The notes: generated by a model from the sequence alone, not told the origin. Shown: positions 54,184 to 63,402, counted from the first letter of the stretch. The stretch: DNA of 64,000 nt from Flavobacterium caseinilyticum (GCF_004349085.1 NZ_SMFM01000002.1:372001-436000), one strand, 5' to 3'. Numbers and translations: made by a program.

Positions 54184-55143
54184 TTATTTTTTTGTTGCAC
54201 GTTCTAATCTGTCGTTAATGGATTTTCCTAATTCAAAATCCGGAAATCGTTCCGCAACAATCATATCTAAGTCCATTTTATCCAATCGATGCATTGCAGC
54301 ATACAAATGTGAGGTAGCTTCTTTTAAATCTCCTTTTTTGGATAAAATTTCTTGATGAAAAACAGTAGCATTTTCGATCCTTTCCTTAAAAAGTAACAAT
54401 CCGATTTTTTCATCTGGAAATCCCCTGATGAATTGCGCTACATCACTTTCTAAAAAAGTGGTGGTTGCTGGTGCGTAATGTCGTGATAACATTCCAGGCG
54501 CATCTGGTGCGTTTTCTTTTTTGTTTTTAATTTGGATTTTCCCGATAACTTCTTCAATATCTTCCACAGAAATAGAACCCAATCGATATAATATCGGTTC
54601 TTCATTTTCAAAACCAATTATCGTAGATTCTATTCCGTTTTGGCAATCGCCTCCATCTAAAACCATCTGTAATTTTTCACTAAAATATTCCGCAACATGC
54701 AAAGCATTTGTTGGACTTATTGCCCCAAAAGGATTGGCACTTGGAGCAGCTAATGGAAAATCTAATGCTTCCAACAATGCCAAAGCTGTAGCATGATTTG
54801 GAATTCTAATAGCCACAGAATCTTTTCCTGCAGTAACTAAATCGGGAACCGCTTCTTGTTTTTTCAACACCATAGTCAAAGGTCCCGGCCAAAATTTATC
54901 AGCTAACAATCTAGCTTTTTTCGGTATATCTTTTGCTAATTCGTCTAATTGTTCGATTGATTTAATATGAACAATTAAAGGATTAAAAAAAGGTCTTTGT
55001 TTCATTTCAAAAATCGCTTTTATGGCTTTTTCGCTGTAAATATTTCCAGCCAACCCATAAACCGTTTCTGTAGGAATGGCAACCAAATCTTCTTGGACTA
55101 AAATCTTGGCAGCTTTTGATATGTCTTTTGAAACCATTGTCAT
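54184..55143 (-). CDS. tsaC: L-threonylcarbamoyladenylate synthase (Sua5/YwlC type)
   Basis: The 319-residue product has a YrdC/TsaC domain at 1-200 (VAIPTETVYGLAGNIYSEKA; KQRPFFNPLIVH; VAIRIPNHATALALL; PLAAPSANPFGAISPT) and a C-terminal Sua5 domain (APGMLSRHYAP near residue 218). It makes threonylcarbamoyl-AMP from Thr, ATP and bicarbonate for t6A37 of tRNA. Direct coupling to the bicarbonate transporter gene 9 bp downstream is striking. The upstream DUF6671 gene is 8 bp away, so a three-gene run is likely. Confidence 0.95.
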   Translation of the reverse strand: MTMVSKDISKAAKILVQEDLVAIPTETVYGLAGNIYSEKAIKAIFEMKQRPFFNPLIVHIKSIEQLDELAKDIPKKARLLADKFWPGPLTMVLKKQEAVPDLVTAGKDSVAIRIPNHATALALLEALDFPLAAPSANPFGAISPTNALHVAEYFSEKLQMVLDGGDCQNGIESTIIGFENEEPILYRLGSISVEDIEEVIGKIQIKNKKENAPDAPGMLSRHYAPATTTFLESDVAQFIRGFPDEKIGLLLFKERIENATVFHQEILSKKGDLKEATSHLYAAMHRLDKMDLDMIVAERFPDFELGKSINDRLERATKK

Positions 55144-55151
55144 AATTCGTT

Positions 55152-55988
55152 TTAAGGGTTACAAAAATCACAATACATAGGATCTTCGGTCATTTTTTTA
55201 TGTGGATACAATTCCTCAGAAGTATGGTTACACTTTTTACAAGTATAAATAAAACTCAAAGTAGAACGCGTAGACGAATTACAGCATTCACACGGTAATC
55301 CCATTTTGGCATCAGAAACCACAAATCCAGGTGTTTCACACATAGGACATAACGACTGAATTGCCTTTACTAATTTTAATACCGCTGTTTCAATCACTTT
55401 CATTCGTGTTGGATTGTACAGTGCGCGCATATCGGTTTCGACATATACTTTCCCAAATTCTTTCATCATTTCATTAAAGCTTTCCTTTAAAATCTTTTCA
55501 TCAGTGATTCCTTTAGCTATTTTCGAAATATCCTTTTCCGATGGTTTTAAAATAAGTCCGTGCGATGGAAATTTTACTTTAGCAGCAAATTCCAGTAGCT
55601 CGACTTCAGTTTTAATTTCGCTGCCATTGAAATTGGTATCCATACTGAGTTCTCTTACTATAATTTCTAACTCATTTTTTTTATCAATAAAAATTAAAAA
55701 TTCATCATCGGCATGGGCAAAAAAAATTGTGGGGTGCATCCCAAAAGACCCTTCGCTGGCGATACCTAAATCGCAATCATTCTCTTTCATAGCAAGGAGA
55801 CATTTATTGCGAAGAGTCGTTACCGCGCCATCTTTTCTCTCAATTTCTCCCGAAAAAGTTCCCAATGTGTCAGTATCAAATTTATCTGAGACAAAGCAAC
55901 TTACGCCTAATTCTTTTTCAAAAATCGGGGCAATCACGTTTTCTTTTTTATGCTTAGTTGCTATAAGAAGTTTTCTACCTTTGAACAT
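55152..55988 (-). CDS. DUF6671 family protein with C-terminal zinc fingers
   Basis: 278 residues. The N-terminal 200 residues (FKGRKLLIATKHKKENVIAP; DLGIASEGSFGMHPTIFFAH) match DUF6671-like proteins; the C-terminal 60 contain CPMCETPG, CECC, CKKC and CDFC, probably two zinc ribbons. The IASEGSFG and FFAHADDE segments suggest a nucleotide- or nucleic-acid-related enzyme, but the reaction is unknown. It starts 6 bp after the small gene upstream and ends 8 bp before TsaC. A truncated second copy of its first 75 codons lies at 56551-56773. Confidence 0.82.
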   Translation of the reverse strand: MFKGRKLLIATKHKKENVIAPIFEKELGVSCFVSDKFDTDTLGTFSGEIERKDGAVTTLRNKCLLAMKENDCDLGIASEGSFGMHPTIFFAHADDEFLIFIDKKNELEIIVRELSMDTNFNGSEIKTEVELLEFAAKVKFPSHGLILKPSEKDISKIAKGITDEKILKESFNEMMKEFGKVYVETDMRALYNPTRMKVIETAVLKLVKAIQSLCPMCETPGFVVSDAKMGLPCECCNSSTRSTLSFIYTCKKCNHTSEELYPHKKMTEDPMYCDFCNP

Positions 55989-55994
55989 AAATTA

Positions 55995-56276
55995 CTAATT
56001 GTCAATAAGTGAAATGTTTATTTGTGAACTAACTAACAATCTCTTGTTTTTGGCTTTCGCCTCCGATAGTATCTTCTGCAATTTTTCAATCTCATTTTTT
56101 AGCTCAGGAATTCTTTTTTGAGCAATTTCATCGTCTTCTCCATATCGTTCCTGTGAACTCCAATTTTTTATCTTATGGAAATTTATTTTGGAAGAAAAAA
56201 TACTAATTAAAATTTCCTTCGCCTCAACTTCCGAGAAGTTACCGTCAATAAGTGTTAAATTTTCGATTCTATTCAT
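55995..56276 (-). CDS. Small helical protein, paralogue of the gene at 56779
   Basis: 93 residues from ATG at 56276: MNRIENLTLIDGNFSEVEAK, then IFSSKINFHKIKNW, then a C-terminal coiled-coil-like helix (IAQKRIPELKNEIEKLQKIL). It shares layout with the 92-aa product at 56779 (LIDGxFxxVEAxxxL; SKINxH; C-terminal VxSxIxIS). Unknown function. The start overlaps the end of a 58-codon membrane protein gene by 8 bases, and DUF6671 follows after 6 bp. Confidence 0.7.
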   Translation of the reverse strand: MNRIENLTLIDGNFSEVEAKEILISIFSSKINFHKIKNWSSQERYGEDDEIAQKRIPELKNEIEKLQKILSEAKAKNKRLLVSSQINISLIDN

Positions 56277-56445
56277 AATTTTGGTTGTTTTTATTTGATA
56301 ACTGATTAGAAGAATATGCTCCAAGTATTATGGCAAAAGACGCAAATAGTTCACTGTTAATTACGTCATGTGTTGTTAAAGCCATAACAAGTAAAACAAT
56401 CATTGCGACTAGTGAAATAGCTATTTTTATTACTAATTGATTCAT
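56269..56445 (-). CDS. Small membrane protein (58 aa)
   Basis: From ATG at 56445 the frame reads MNQLVIKIAISLVAMIVLLV, then a soluble turn TTHDVINSELF, then ASFAIILGAYSS and a polar tail ending in TAG at 56269-56271. Two transmembrane helices are likely. Its stop overlaps the next gene's start (ATGAATAG). It is too short to be sure, but the hydrophobic pattern and coupling argue for a real gene. Confidence 0.5.
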   Translation of the reverse strand: MNQLVIKIAISLVAMIVLLVMALTTHDVINSELFASFAIILGAYSSNQLSNKNNQNYE

Positions 56446-56550
56446 TTTTCTATTTTAATTACTGCTTCCAATTTTAAATTCCATTTTTTTTCATCTATGT
56501 TATTTCTTAAATAAAACAGTTCTTTTTGTAGTAGTTTTATTTAGGACTCC

Positions 56551-56773
56551 CTAAATCACAATCATTTTCTTTCATCGCAAGGAGACATTTACTGCAAAGA
56601 GTCGTTAATGCACTATCTTTTCTCACAATTTCTCCCGAAAAAGTTCCCTATATGTCAGTGTCAAATTTATCAGAGACAAAGCAAATAATGCCTAATTCTT
56701 TTTCAAAAATCGGTGCAATCACATTTTCTTTTTTATGCTTGGTTGCTATAAGAGGTTTTCTACCTTGAAACAT
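56551..56773 (-). pseudogene. Truncated duplicate of DUF6671 N-terminus
   Basis: The minus frame from ATG at 56773 reads MFQGRKPLIATKHKKENVIA and closely follows DUF6671 at 55988, but has TAG at codon 41 (where the original has Leu in DTDTLGTF). Similarity ends near 56551, equivalent to 55765 in the intact gene. It begins 5 bp after the small gene at 56779, just as the intact DUF6671 follows the small gene at 55995, so the pair was duplicated as a unit. Confidence 0.88.
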
Positions 56774-56778
56774 ATTAG

Positions 56779-57057
56779 TTATTCTTTAAAACTTATTTCA
56801 ATCGTACTATTTACAACCAAATTTAATCCATTTGCTTCTGCAACTTCCACTAAATTTTTAATTTTTTCTTTAGCTTCGTTAAGTTCCACTACTCTTTTTT
56901 TGGAGTGAGTGATGTCATTATTGAAACGAATATGATTGCTAAAATCCTCTAGATTATGGTGGTTAATCTTACTGTTTATTAATGCAGTTAATACTTTCCC
57001 TGCTTCTACCGGAGTAAAAACCCCATCTATTAATTTAAAGACTTGTTGATTTTTCAT
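56779..57057 (-). CDS. Small helical protein, paralogue of the gene at 55995
   Basis: 92 residues: MKNQQVFKLIDGVFTPVEAG, then LINSKINHHNLEDF, then a charged helix KKRVVELNEAKEKIKNLVEV and a beta-like end VVNSTIEISFKE. No known family is recognised. It is the first gene on the minus strand after the divergent region shared with TetR. It remains intact although its former partner DUF6671 copy downstream is broken. Confidence 0.7.
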   Translation of the reverse strand: MKNQQVFKLIDGVFTPVEAGKVLTALINSKINHHNLEDFSNHIRFNNDITHSKKRVVELNEAKEKIKNLVEVAEANGLNLVVNSTIEISFKE

Positions 57058-57223
57058 TTTATACTTAATTATTAGGTTTTAGTTTTTTACTTTTCTAATT
57101 ATTCGATAAATTTTTTGGATTTCCTTTATATATTAATATATTAATTCAAAACTATTAATTGGGTCTGGCAATTCCTGTAATTTACGAATTAGCAACATGA
57201 TTATATCTTTTAGATTAACGCGA

Positions 57224-57298
57224 CAAAGATAGATATAATATTATTAATGATAGCAATACTATCATTAATAATTGTAAAATAATTTTTAGCTATATTTG
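57224..57298. promoter_or_regulatory. TetR operator palindrome flanked by divergent promoters
   Basis: A 14-bp inverted repeat ATTATTAATGATAG/CTATCATTAATAAT with a 5-nt centre spans 57240-57272. On the plus side TATATTTG (57291-57298) matches TAnnTTTG, with TTG at 57272-57274 as a -33 candidate overlapping the palindrome. On the minus side CAAAGATA (57224-57231) is the reverse complement of TATCTTTG. The palindrome can thus block both promoters. Confidence 0.75.
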
Positions 57299-57367
57299 CC
57301 AAAGAAAGATGAGACATCTTCTTTTTAGCAATTTATTATACGAAGACCAATCAATACAAGGATTAAA

Positions 57368-58045
57368 ATGGAGTTACAGTTACAAATAAAAATGAATGAA
57401 GCATTATTTCTGCGCAACCCTGAACAGTCGGAGTTAGGCAAAAAAATCATTAGACACAGCATTGAATTAATCTATAAAAATGGATTTGAAGCGTTCACCT
57501 TTAAAAAATTAGCAAAAGACATTGGTACAACCGAAGCGGGTATTTACCGATACTTTGAAAACAAACATCGCTTGCTGTTATATATTGTAGCTTGGTATTG
57601 GAGTTGGCTTGAATACCAGATAGGCTTTAATACCAATAACATTAGTGACCCCATAATTAGATTAAAAATGGTAATTAAATTGTTAGCCACAACAGTAAAA
57701 CATGATGAAAAAACAAGTTATGTCAACGAGAGCCTATTGCATCAAATTGTTATTTCAGAAGGTTCAAAAGCATACTTAACAAAGCATGTAAGCGAAGACA
57801 ATAGACACCATTTTTTTAAACCATACAAAGATCTTTGTGCCGTTATTGGAGATTTAATTTCAGAATGCAATCCGAAATACAAATACCCTAAATCATTAGC
57901 TTCCACTATCATTGAAATGGCGCATTTTCAGAATTTTTTCATGAACAACCTGCCTTCACTTACCGATTTTGGGGTAAATAAAGACGAGACAAAAATCATT
58001 TCTTTTCTTGATAATTTGGTGTTTTCCAGCATAAATAAAATTTAG
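57368..58045 (+). CDS. TetR/AcrR family transcriptional regulator
   Basis: The 225-aa product has a TetR HTH at about residues 25-72 (IIRHSIELIYKNGFEAFTFK, LAKDIGTTEAGIYRYFENKH) and a helical ligand-binding part. It probably binds the 33-bp palindrome at 57240-57272, 95 bp upstream of its start, and so regulates itself and the divergent small-protein gene at 57057, perhaps also the cluster beyond. The genes directly downstream are decayed. Confidence 0.93.
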   Translation: MELQLQIKMNEALFLRNPEQSELGKKIIRHSIELIYKNGFEAFTFKKLAKDIGTTEAGIYRYFENKHRLLLYIVAWYWSWLEYQIGFNTNNISDPIIRLKMVIKLLATTVKHDEKTSYVNESLLHQIVISEGSKAYLTKHVSEDNRHHFFKPYKDLCAVIGDLISECNPKYKYPKSLASTIIEMAHFQNFFMNNLPSLTDFGVNKDETKIISFLDNLVFSSINKI

Positions 58046-58129
58046 TTGTTGATGAGATCTCTGTCATTTTCAGGAGCTCCATCCAAGACTAGACATGCTA
58101 AACTGTGCCCGCATATAGAATTAATAATG

Positions 58130-59024
58130 CATGAAATTGGTGAAAGTAAAATGTCAGGAACAATAAACTATTACCCTCAAAATGAAATACCAGCAAGTAT
58201 ACAACATAAATTTCCGTTATTTGCAGCAAGTTTTAGCTGTAAGCCCACAAATTTCTCACAGGTTTATGGAGGGTTCTCACAAGTATATAGGCCCATGCTT
58301 TTCAAAGACATTGTTCCAAATTCTATATACGAAAAAGTAGATGAGAACATTAAAGATGCAAAAGGATATAATGCAGAATTAAGGTTTAGAGGAAATTGGA
58401 AATCTTTAAAAGTGGGACGTTACAGGTTTTTTACTTCAATACAATAACCGTTTTGGAACTTTGGCTTTAACTGATAATGAAGGAAATTTTTATACATACA
58501 GAACAAATATTGGAAATTCTCTAACCAAAGGAATTGAAATATTTATTGAGATTAACTGGGTTTTAAATAAAAAAATAGAAATGTCATTATTTAGTTCAAC
58601 CTCCTTTATGGATGGTCGCTACACAACAGGAAATCTTAAAACAGGAAATTCAAATGTAAATATTGAAGACAACAAAATTGAAAGTGTACCAAATATAATT
58701 TCCAGAAATGGAATTTCAGTTCATTATTGGAAATTAAGTTTGTCGGGACTCTATAGTTATACAGCCACAAGTTTTGCCGATGCATTAAATACACTTACGC
58801 CAACAGCAACCGGAGCAATTGGTTTAGTTCCTTCATATGGAATATTTGATCTCAATTCAACGATAAGAATAAATTCCAAATTTGAAATTAAAGCAAGTTT
58901 GAATAATGTTTTTAATAAGCAATATTTCACTAAACGACCTTTATTTTATCCGAGTCCAGGGATATGGGCATCTGATGGAAGAAATGGATCAATTTCATTT
59001 GTGGTAGTATATCAGATCAAATAG
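58130..59024 (+). pseudogene. TonB-dependent receptor, C-terminal fragment with frameshift
   Basis: The first part (to about 58412) reads NYYPQNEIPASIQHKFPLFA and ELRFRGNWKSLK, typical of a receptor barrel, then shifts frame near GTGGGACG at 58412-58419. The second part (from about 58413 to 59024) reads LQYNNRFGTLALTDNEGNFY, VPSYGIFDLNSTIRINSKFE and ends FVVVYQIK. The plug and signal peptide are absent. It is related to FecA-like receptors. This is a dead fragment. Confidence 0.82.
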
Positions 59025-59029
59025 ACACC

Positions 59030-59332
59030 CAATTTACTTTTGACCTAAAAAAAATCTCTAATGATTTAGAGCTGAATCCTTCCTATTTATCAAGAGAGTT
59101 TTCAAAGTATTTTGAAAATCTTAATTTTGGGGATTATGTTAGGAAATTACGAACTGAAAAAGCAATTACTCTTATTCAAAATTCAAGCTATACGCTTACT
59201 AAAATAGCCTACATGACTGGGTTTTCAGATCAAAGTCATTTTACGAGAATATTCAAGCAGAGTAGAGGAAAAAATCCTTCTTCCTATCGAAAAAATACAC
59301 AAAAAAGTAATCCAGATACAAAAAGTAAGTAA
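59030..59332 (+). pseudogene. AraC regulator, C-terminal HTH fragment
   Basis: In the frame overlapping the receptor stop, the sequence reads LKKISNDLELNPSYLSREFS, NFGDYVRKLRTEKAITLIQN and IAYMTGFSDQSHFTRIFKQS, then stops at 59330-59332. This is a complete AraC DNA-binding domain without any N-terminal part or start codon. It probably derives from a deletion that joined a receptor end to a regulator end. Confidence 0.8.
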
Positions 59333-59386
59333 CATACTATTTATACCTATTTAACCTTTATAGTTTTGTAATAAAACACAAACTAT

Positions 59387-59892
59387 ATGATTCCCTTTAA
59401 ACATTTTCTGCTTCCTGCTTTATTAGTATTTTCTATAGCTGCTATTGGACAAACAACCTATCCAAAAATTACGGGCTATTTTGGTGTAGTTCATCCTAGT
59501 AGTAACTTTCGCTGAAAATCAAACTTCTTTAAACTTTAGAGATTATTACGCCGTTGGTTTTCCAACAGGAATTAACATCTGGAAAAGCTCTAAAATTGGA
59601 TTCTCATTTGAAATTGTACCCAATATAAAAGCAGAAGATGGGACTAGCTAGTAAAATGAATAATTTATTATTTCATCCTGGCGTGTTGATAGCATTAGGT
59701 AAAGACTACACATTTGCGGGTAGAGTTGCCTTTGAGACAAATGGCAGATATGGAGTAACTCCAGTATTCAACAAAACTGTAATAAAAAATACCAACAGTA
59801 GCTATTATGTTGCTATTCCATTACCAGTACGATTTGGCAATGAGCATCCGGCCAATTTTAAAGTAGGTTTCCAATTTGGTATAGCCTTTTAG
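59387..59892 (+). pseudogene. Outer-membrane barrel-like protein, two frameshifts
   Basis: ATG at 59387 begins a signal peptide (FLLPALLVFSIAAIGQ) and TYPKITGYFGVVHPSS, then TGA. A second frame continues with TFAENQTSLNFRDYYAVGFP and GFSFEIVPNIKAEDG, and a third gives NNLLFHPGVLIALGKDYTFA to VGFQFGIAF at 59892. The pieces together look like one exported beta-rich protein of about 165 residues. It is 6 bp upstream of the chromate transporter remains. Confidence 0.75.
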
Positions 59893-59898
59893 AACATC

Positions 59899-61073
59899 TT
59901 GTTTATGAAAGAAAATCCAAAATATAGTTTAAAAGAGTTACTTCTTTATTTCCTGAAATTAGGGACAATTGGTTTTGGTGGTCCAGTAGCATTGGTTGGT
60001 TATATGCACCGGGATTTAGTCGAAGATCAAAAATGGATTTCAGAAGATGAATATAAAGAAGGCTTAGCCCTGGCGCAATTAGCACCGGGTCCGTTAGCGG
60101 CACAATTAGCCATTTACCTTGGATTTGTACATTGTGGTTTTTTAGGGGCAACGTTGATTGGTTTTGCCTTTATTTTGCCTTCTTTCATAATGGTGGTACT
60201 ATTTAGGAATCGTTTACAAGTTATACGGAGGATTGTCTTGGATACAAGCTGTTTTTTATGGCGTAGGTGCAGCTGTTATTGGTATTATTGTAATGAGTTC
60301 CTATAAACTAACGATAAAATCTATCGGCAAATTTAATGTAACCTCTTTTAAAACGAATTGGTTATTGTGGCTGTTTTTTTGTAGTTGCCATAGTTGTGAC
60401 ATTGGTTACACAACTGGAACAAGTTTTGTTATTTGTATTGGCTGGAATTATATATATGTTTGTCAAAGCACCACCAAAATGGTTCAATAATAAAACGGCA
60501 AATTCTATTCTTCTTTTGCAAATGGGCTTTAGGAGCTATGACAATTCTACTCTTATGAAGATTGCCCTCTTTTTTGCCAAAGCGGGAGCATTTGTATTTG
60601 GCAGTGGACTGGCAATAGTTCCTTTTTTACATTCGGGAGTAGTAATAGAAAATAAATGGTTAACGGAACAAAAATTTGTTGATGCGGTTGCAGTTGCAAT
60701 GATTCCCCCTGGCCCAGTTGTTATTCCTGTTGGCTTTATTGGCTATTTAGTTGCTGGTTTTCCAGGTGCTTTGGTTGCAGCTTTAGCCACATTTTTGCCG
60801 TGTTATCTATTTACGGTTACTTTTGCTCCATCCTTTAAGAAAATTGCGCAGAATAAATCAATCAAAGCCTTTGTAGATGTTATTACTGCGGCTGTTGTTG
60901 GGGCTTTGGTAGGTGAGGTTGGAGTAATTGCTTCCCGAAGTATTTTTGATATTCCAACAACACTAATAGCTATTGCAACAATTTTTGCTTTACTTTATAT
61001 TAAGAAAATTCAAGAACCATCTATTATTGCTGTTGCAGCAGTATTAGGTATCATTATAAAATTAATACTATGA
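59899..61073 (+). pseudogene. chrA: Chromate transporter (ChrA, two CHR domains) with two frameshifts
   Basis: The first frame reads KLGTIGFGGPVALVGYMHRD and AQLAPGPLAAQLAIYLGF (N-terminal CHR domain). At about 60205 the frame changes (GIVYKLYGGLSWIQAVFYGV). At a T-run near 60372 it changes again (ALFFAKAGAFVFGSGLAIVP; MIPPGPVVIPVGFIGYLVAG; C-terminal CHR domain). All parts of an intact ChrA-like protein are present; only two indels break it, at least one in a homopolymer. Sequencing error must be excluded. The stop overlaps the SOD start (ATGA). Confidence 0.88.
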
Positions 61074-61798
61074 ACAGAAAAGAGTTTTTAAAATCGAGCA
61101 CTTTATTAGGTGCAGCTTCGCTAATTCTTCCAACAAATAATGCATTTGCCACAAATTTAGCGGACAATTCAATTGATAAATTGGTTGATGGAAATGGCAA
61201 TTATATTCAACAAACGCTTCCGTATAGTGAAAGTTTTTTAGAACCCTATATGGATGCCGAAACCTTGCATCTACACTATACTTTTCATCACGGTGGCGCA
61301 GTAAAAGGAGCGAACAAGGATTTGCAAATGATAAAAAAAGCATTGGACGAAAACAATTTGGAAACCATTGATTTTTGGACAAAAAAATTATCACATCATT
61401 TTTCATCACATATACTACATTCGATTTTTTGGACAAACCTTACTAATAAAAACACGTTACCACAAGGTGATTTGTTGCGGCGAATAGAAAAAAGTTTTGG
61501 GAGTTTTGATAAACTTAAAATCTTAATTGCAGCCACTTCAAAAAATGTAGATGGCAATGGTTGGGGAATTTTGGCATATCAACCATACAGCGATAGTTTG
61601 GTAATTTTACAATGCGAAAACCACGAAAAACTAACGCAATGGGGTGCCATTCCTTTATTGGTTATAGATGTTTGGGAACACGCCTATTATTTAAAATACA
61701 AAAACAAACGAACCGATTTTGTAGATGCCTTATTTAATATCATCAATTGGGATAACGTAGCGTTACGATTGAATGATGCGTTGAAATTGACATTATAA
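61070..61798 (+). CDS. Exported Fe/Mn superoxide dismutase-family protein
   Basis: 242 residues. The N-terminus NRKEFLKSSTLLGAASLILP resembles a Tat-like or Sec signal (RK rather than RR), so export is likely. Fe/Mn-SOD sites: HLHYTFHHGG near residues 65-74, the histidine-rich SHHFSSHILHS near 108-118, and DVWEHAYY near 202-209 carrying the last Asp and His ligands. It converts superoxide to oxygen and peroxide. Its start overlaps the chrA stop, so the two were an oxidative/chromate stress operon. Confidence 0.92.
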   Translation: MNRKEFLKSSTLLGAASLILPTNNAFATNLADNSIDKLVDGNGNYIQQTLPYSESFLEPYMDAETLHLHYTFHHGGAVKGANKDLQMIKKALDENNLETIDFWTKKLSHHFSSHILHSIFWTNLTNKNTLPQGDLLRRIEKSFGSFDKLKILIAATSKNVDGNGWGILAYQPYSDSLVILQCENHEKLTQWGAIPLLVIDVWEHAYYLKYKNKRTDFVDALFNIINWDNVALRLNDALKLTL

Positions 61799-62330
61799 AA
61801 TTTTGAAATTAGGATTTCTGTGAAAGGCTAATGTCTTTTTTCTATTATATATACAATCATTATCACATTCACTGTACATACTAACTAAGCGTGGAGATAT
61901 AGTTAAAAACAGAATCTTACTTTTGATGAAACTAATAAAGAATTTAATAATCAAACTAATTACAAAAAATGAAGCTTAACTTTTCACTACTTTCAGTTTG
62001 CATTTTTAGCATTACTATTAGTCAAAATAAGGAAAAGATTAAAAGTGGATTTGCTAACTTAGCAGTAACTAAAAGTTAAGAATAAATACTACTTGAAAAT
62101 ATTTTTTAATTTTTCCAAATCTTCGATAAAATAGTTAGGCATTTATTCGGATAGGGCTAATAGCCCGAACAGTTCGAGCCAACATTTCTCCTTAATGGAT
62201 TAGATTTCTTATAGTCCTGTAACAAGTAATCATTAGAAATTAAAAGCCAAACTCCCCCTTTAAAGGACATCTATTATTTCCAATGTTGGTATTAAATACT
62301 TTTACATGAAGATTTAAATAACAGATCGCC
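61799..62330. other. Noncoding region with one possible tiny secreted peptide
   Basis: No clear gene. TACTTTTG at about 61917-61924 fits a -7 box. A 36-codon frame at 61969-62079 starts MKLNFSLLSVCIFSITISQN, which looks like a signal peptide, and ends after LAVTKS. It could be the stub of a lost exported protein. The remaining 250 bp shows nothing recognisable. Confidence 0.4.
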
Positions 62331-62654
62331 ATGAAGCCATTTACTTTTGACCAAATACCTGTAATGATGAACAAGATTCATGATAAATTGGAGTATTTAG
62401 AAAAACTTATTGTAAGAATCTCTAATGTAGAAGAAAATAAAGAAGAACTTCTAAACATTCAAGAAGCATCAAAACTTTTAAATCTATCGGTATCAACAAT
62501 CTATAGTAAAGTATGTAAAAGGGAAATCCCAGTTAATAAACAAGGTAAACGCATTTATTTTTACAGACATGAGTTAATGAAATGGATTAAGTCTGGTCGA
62601 GTAAAAACTTATTTCGAAATCCAAAATGATATTGAAAAGAGGTCAAAAATCTAA
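62331..62654 (+). CDS. Excisionase-like helix-turn-helix protein (HTH_17)
   Basis: 107 residues. The N-terminal helix KIHDKLEYLEKLIVRI may dimerise. The winged HTH is at about 43-90 (LLNIQEASKLLNLSVSTIYS, KVCKREIPVNKQGKRIYFYR, ELMKWIKSGR). Such proteins sit at ends of Bacteroidota integrative elements and control excision or transcription. It is distinct from the related protein at 11553. No integrase is visible next to it. The terminator stem overlaps its stop. Confidence 0.88.
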   Translation: MKPFTFDQIPVMMNKIHDKLEYLEKLIVRISNVEENKEELLNIQEASKLLNLSVSTIYSKVCKREIPVNKQGKRIYFYRHELMKWIKSGRVKTYFEIQNDIEKRSKI

Positions 62655-62680
62655 AGTTAATACTAGATTTTTGACCTCTT
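62637..62680 (+). terminator. Terminator overlapping the HTH gene stop
   Basis: A perfect 17-bp stem, AAGAGGTCAAAAATCTA with TAGATTTTTGACCTCTT, with a 10-nt loop and a trailing TTCTTTTT. The left arm includes the last codons and stop of the HTH gene. Confidence 0.92.
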
Positions 62681-63402
62681 TTCTTTTTACCCCTAATCTC
62701 AAAGTATTCTCATCATACAAGACTTAGCTTTTTTTATATTAGTGATATAATCAACATTCAAAGTTTATAACTATTTTTGTACAAACAACTCCCATGAGTT
62801 ATGTTATCTTGACAAGGATACTTTGTTTTGTTTTGCGATAGTTTGCTTTAAATTGTACCATAATTGTACCACTGAAGTTTAAAACTCCATTAAAGTAAGG
62901 AAAGTTATTTTCTGCATCGAAAACCGATGATAGATATATTTTTTTCATCCCCTCACTAAATTATTATTAAGGATCGGAAAAAATTATTATTTATCTTTAT
63001 TACCAATTCTGCTTTTGTTTTAAAATTTATATTGAATTTGACATTGCTAATTTCTTTAAATCATCTAAAAAATGGTTCGAAAATTCTCCTGAAATAGTTA
63101 CATTTCAGGAGAATTTGATTAGATAATTTTCTTGTTTTTAAATTTATCTATCTAAAGTGTTCAGCTGTGAAAAGAGTTTGACAGTCGAACTCTCACGCCT
63201 ACTTTAGCTATAACTTTTTACATTAAAAAAACTTAGAATTATTAAAAACATTTCACTAAATATTTTAAACTTAAAAAATAATTATTTAATTAAATAATTA
63301 AAAATCAACATATTACATCATAATTTTAAGCTATCAAAAAAAGTTAAGATCGGTACAAGGTGTTCGATTGTAGTCCCACCCACTCCAGACGAACAGTTTT
63401 TT
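62681..63402. other. AT-rich noncoding region, possible element end
   Basis: No gene is supported. Features seen: TGTACC direct repeats near 62857 and 62868; CTAAAGT/ACTTTAG arms at about 63151-63217 enclosing GAGTT/AACTC; and TGTTCG/CGAACA arms at about 63361-63396. The latter two look slightly tRNA 3'-end-like (TTCGA strings) and could be old attachment sites, but neither folds as a tRNA by eye. Confidence 0.35.

Noticed and set aside
63140..63400. tRNA-like strings with TTCGA and acceptor-like arms
   Set aside because: Arms pair only partly, no anticodon stem could be placed and no CCA-type end fits, so no tRNA call.
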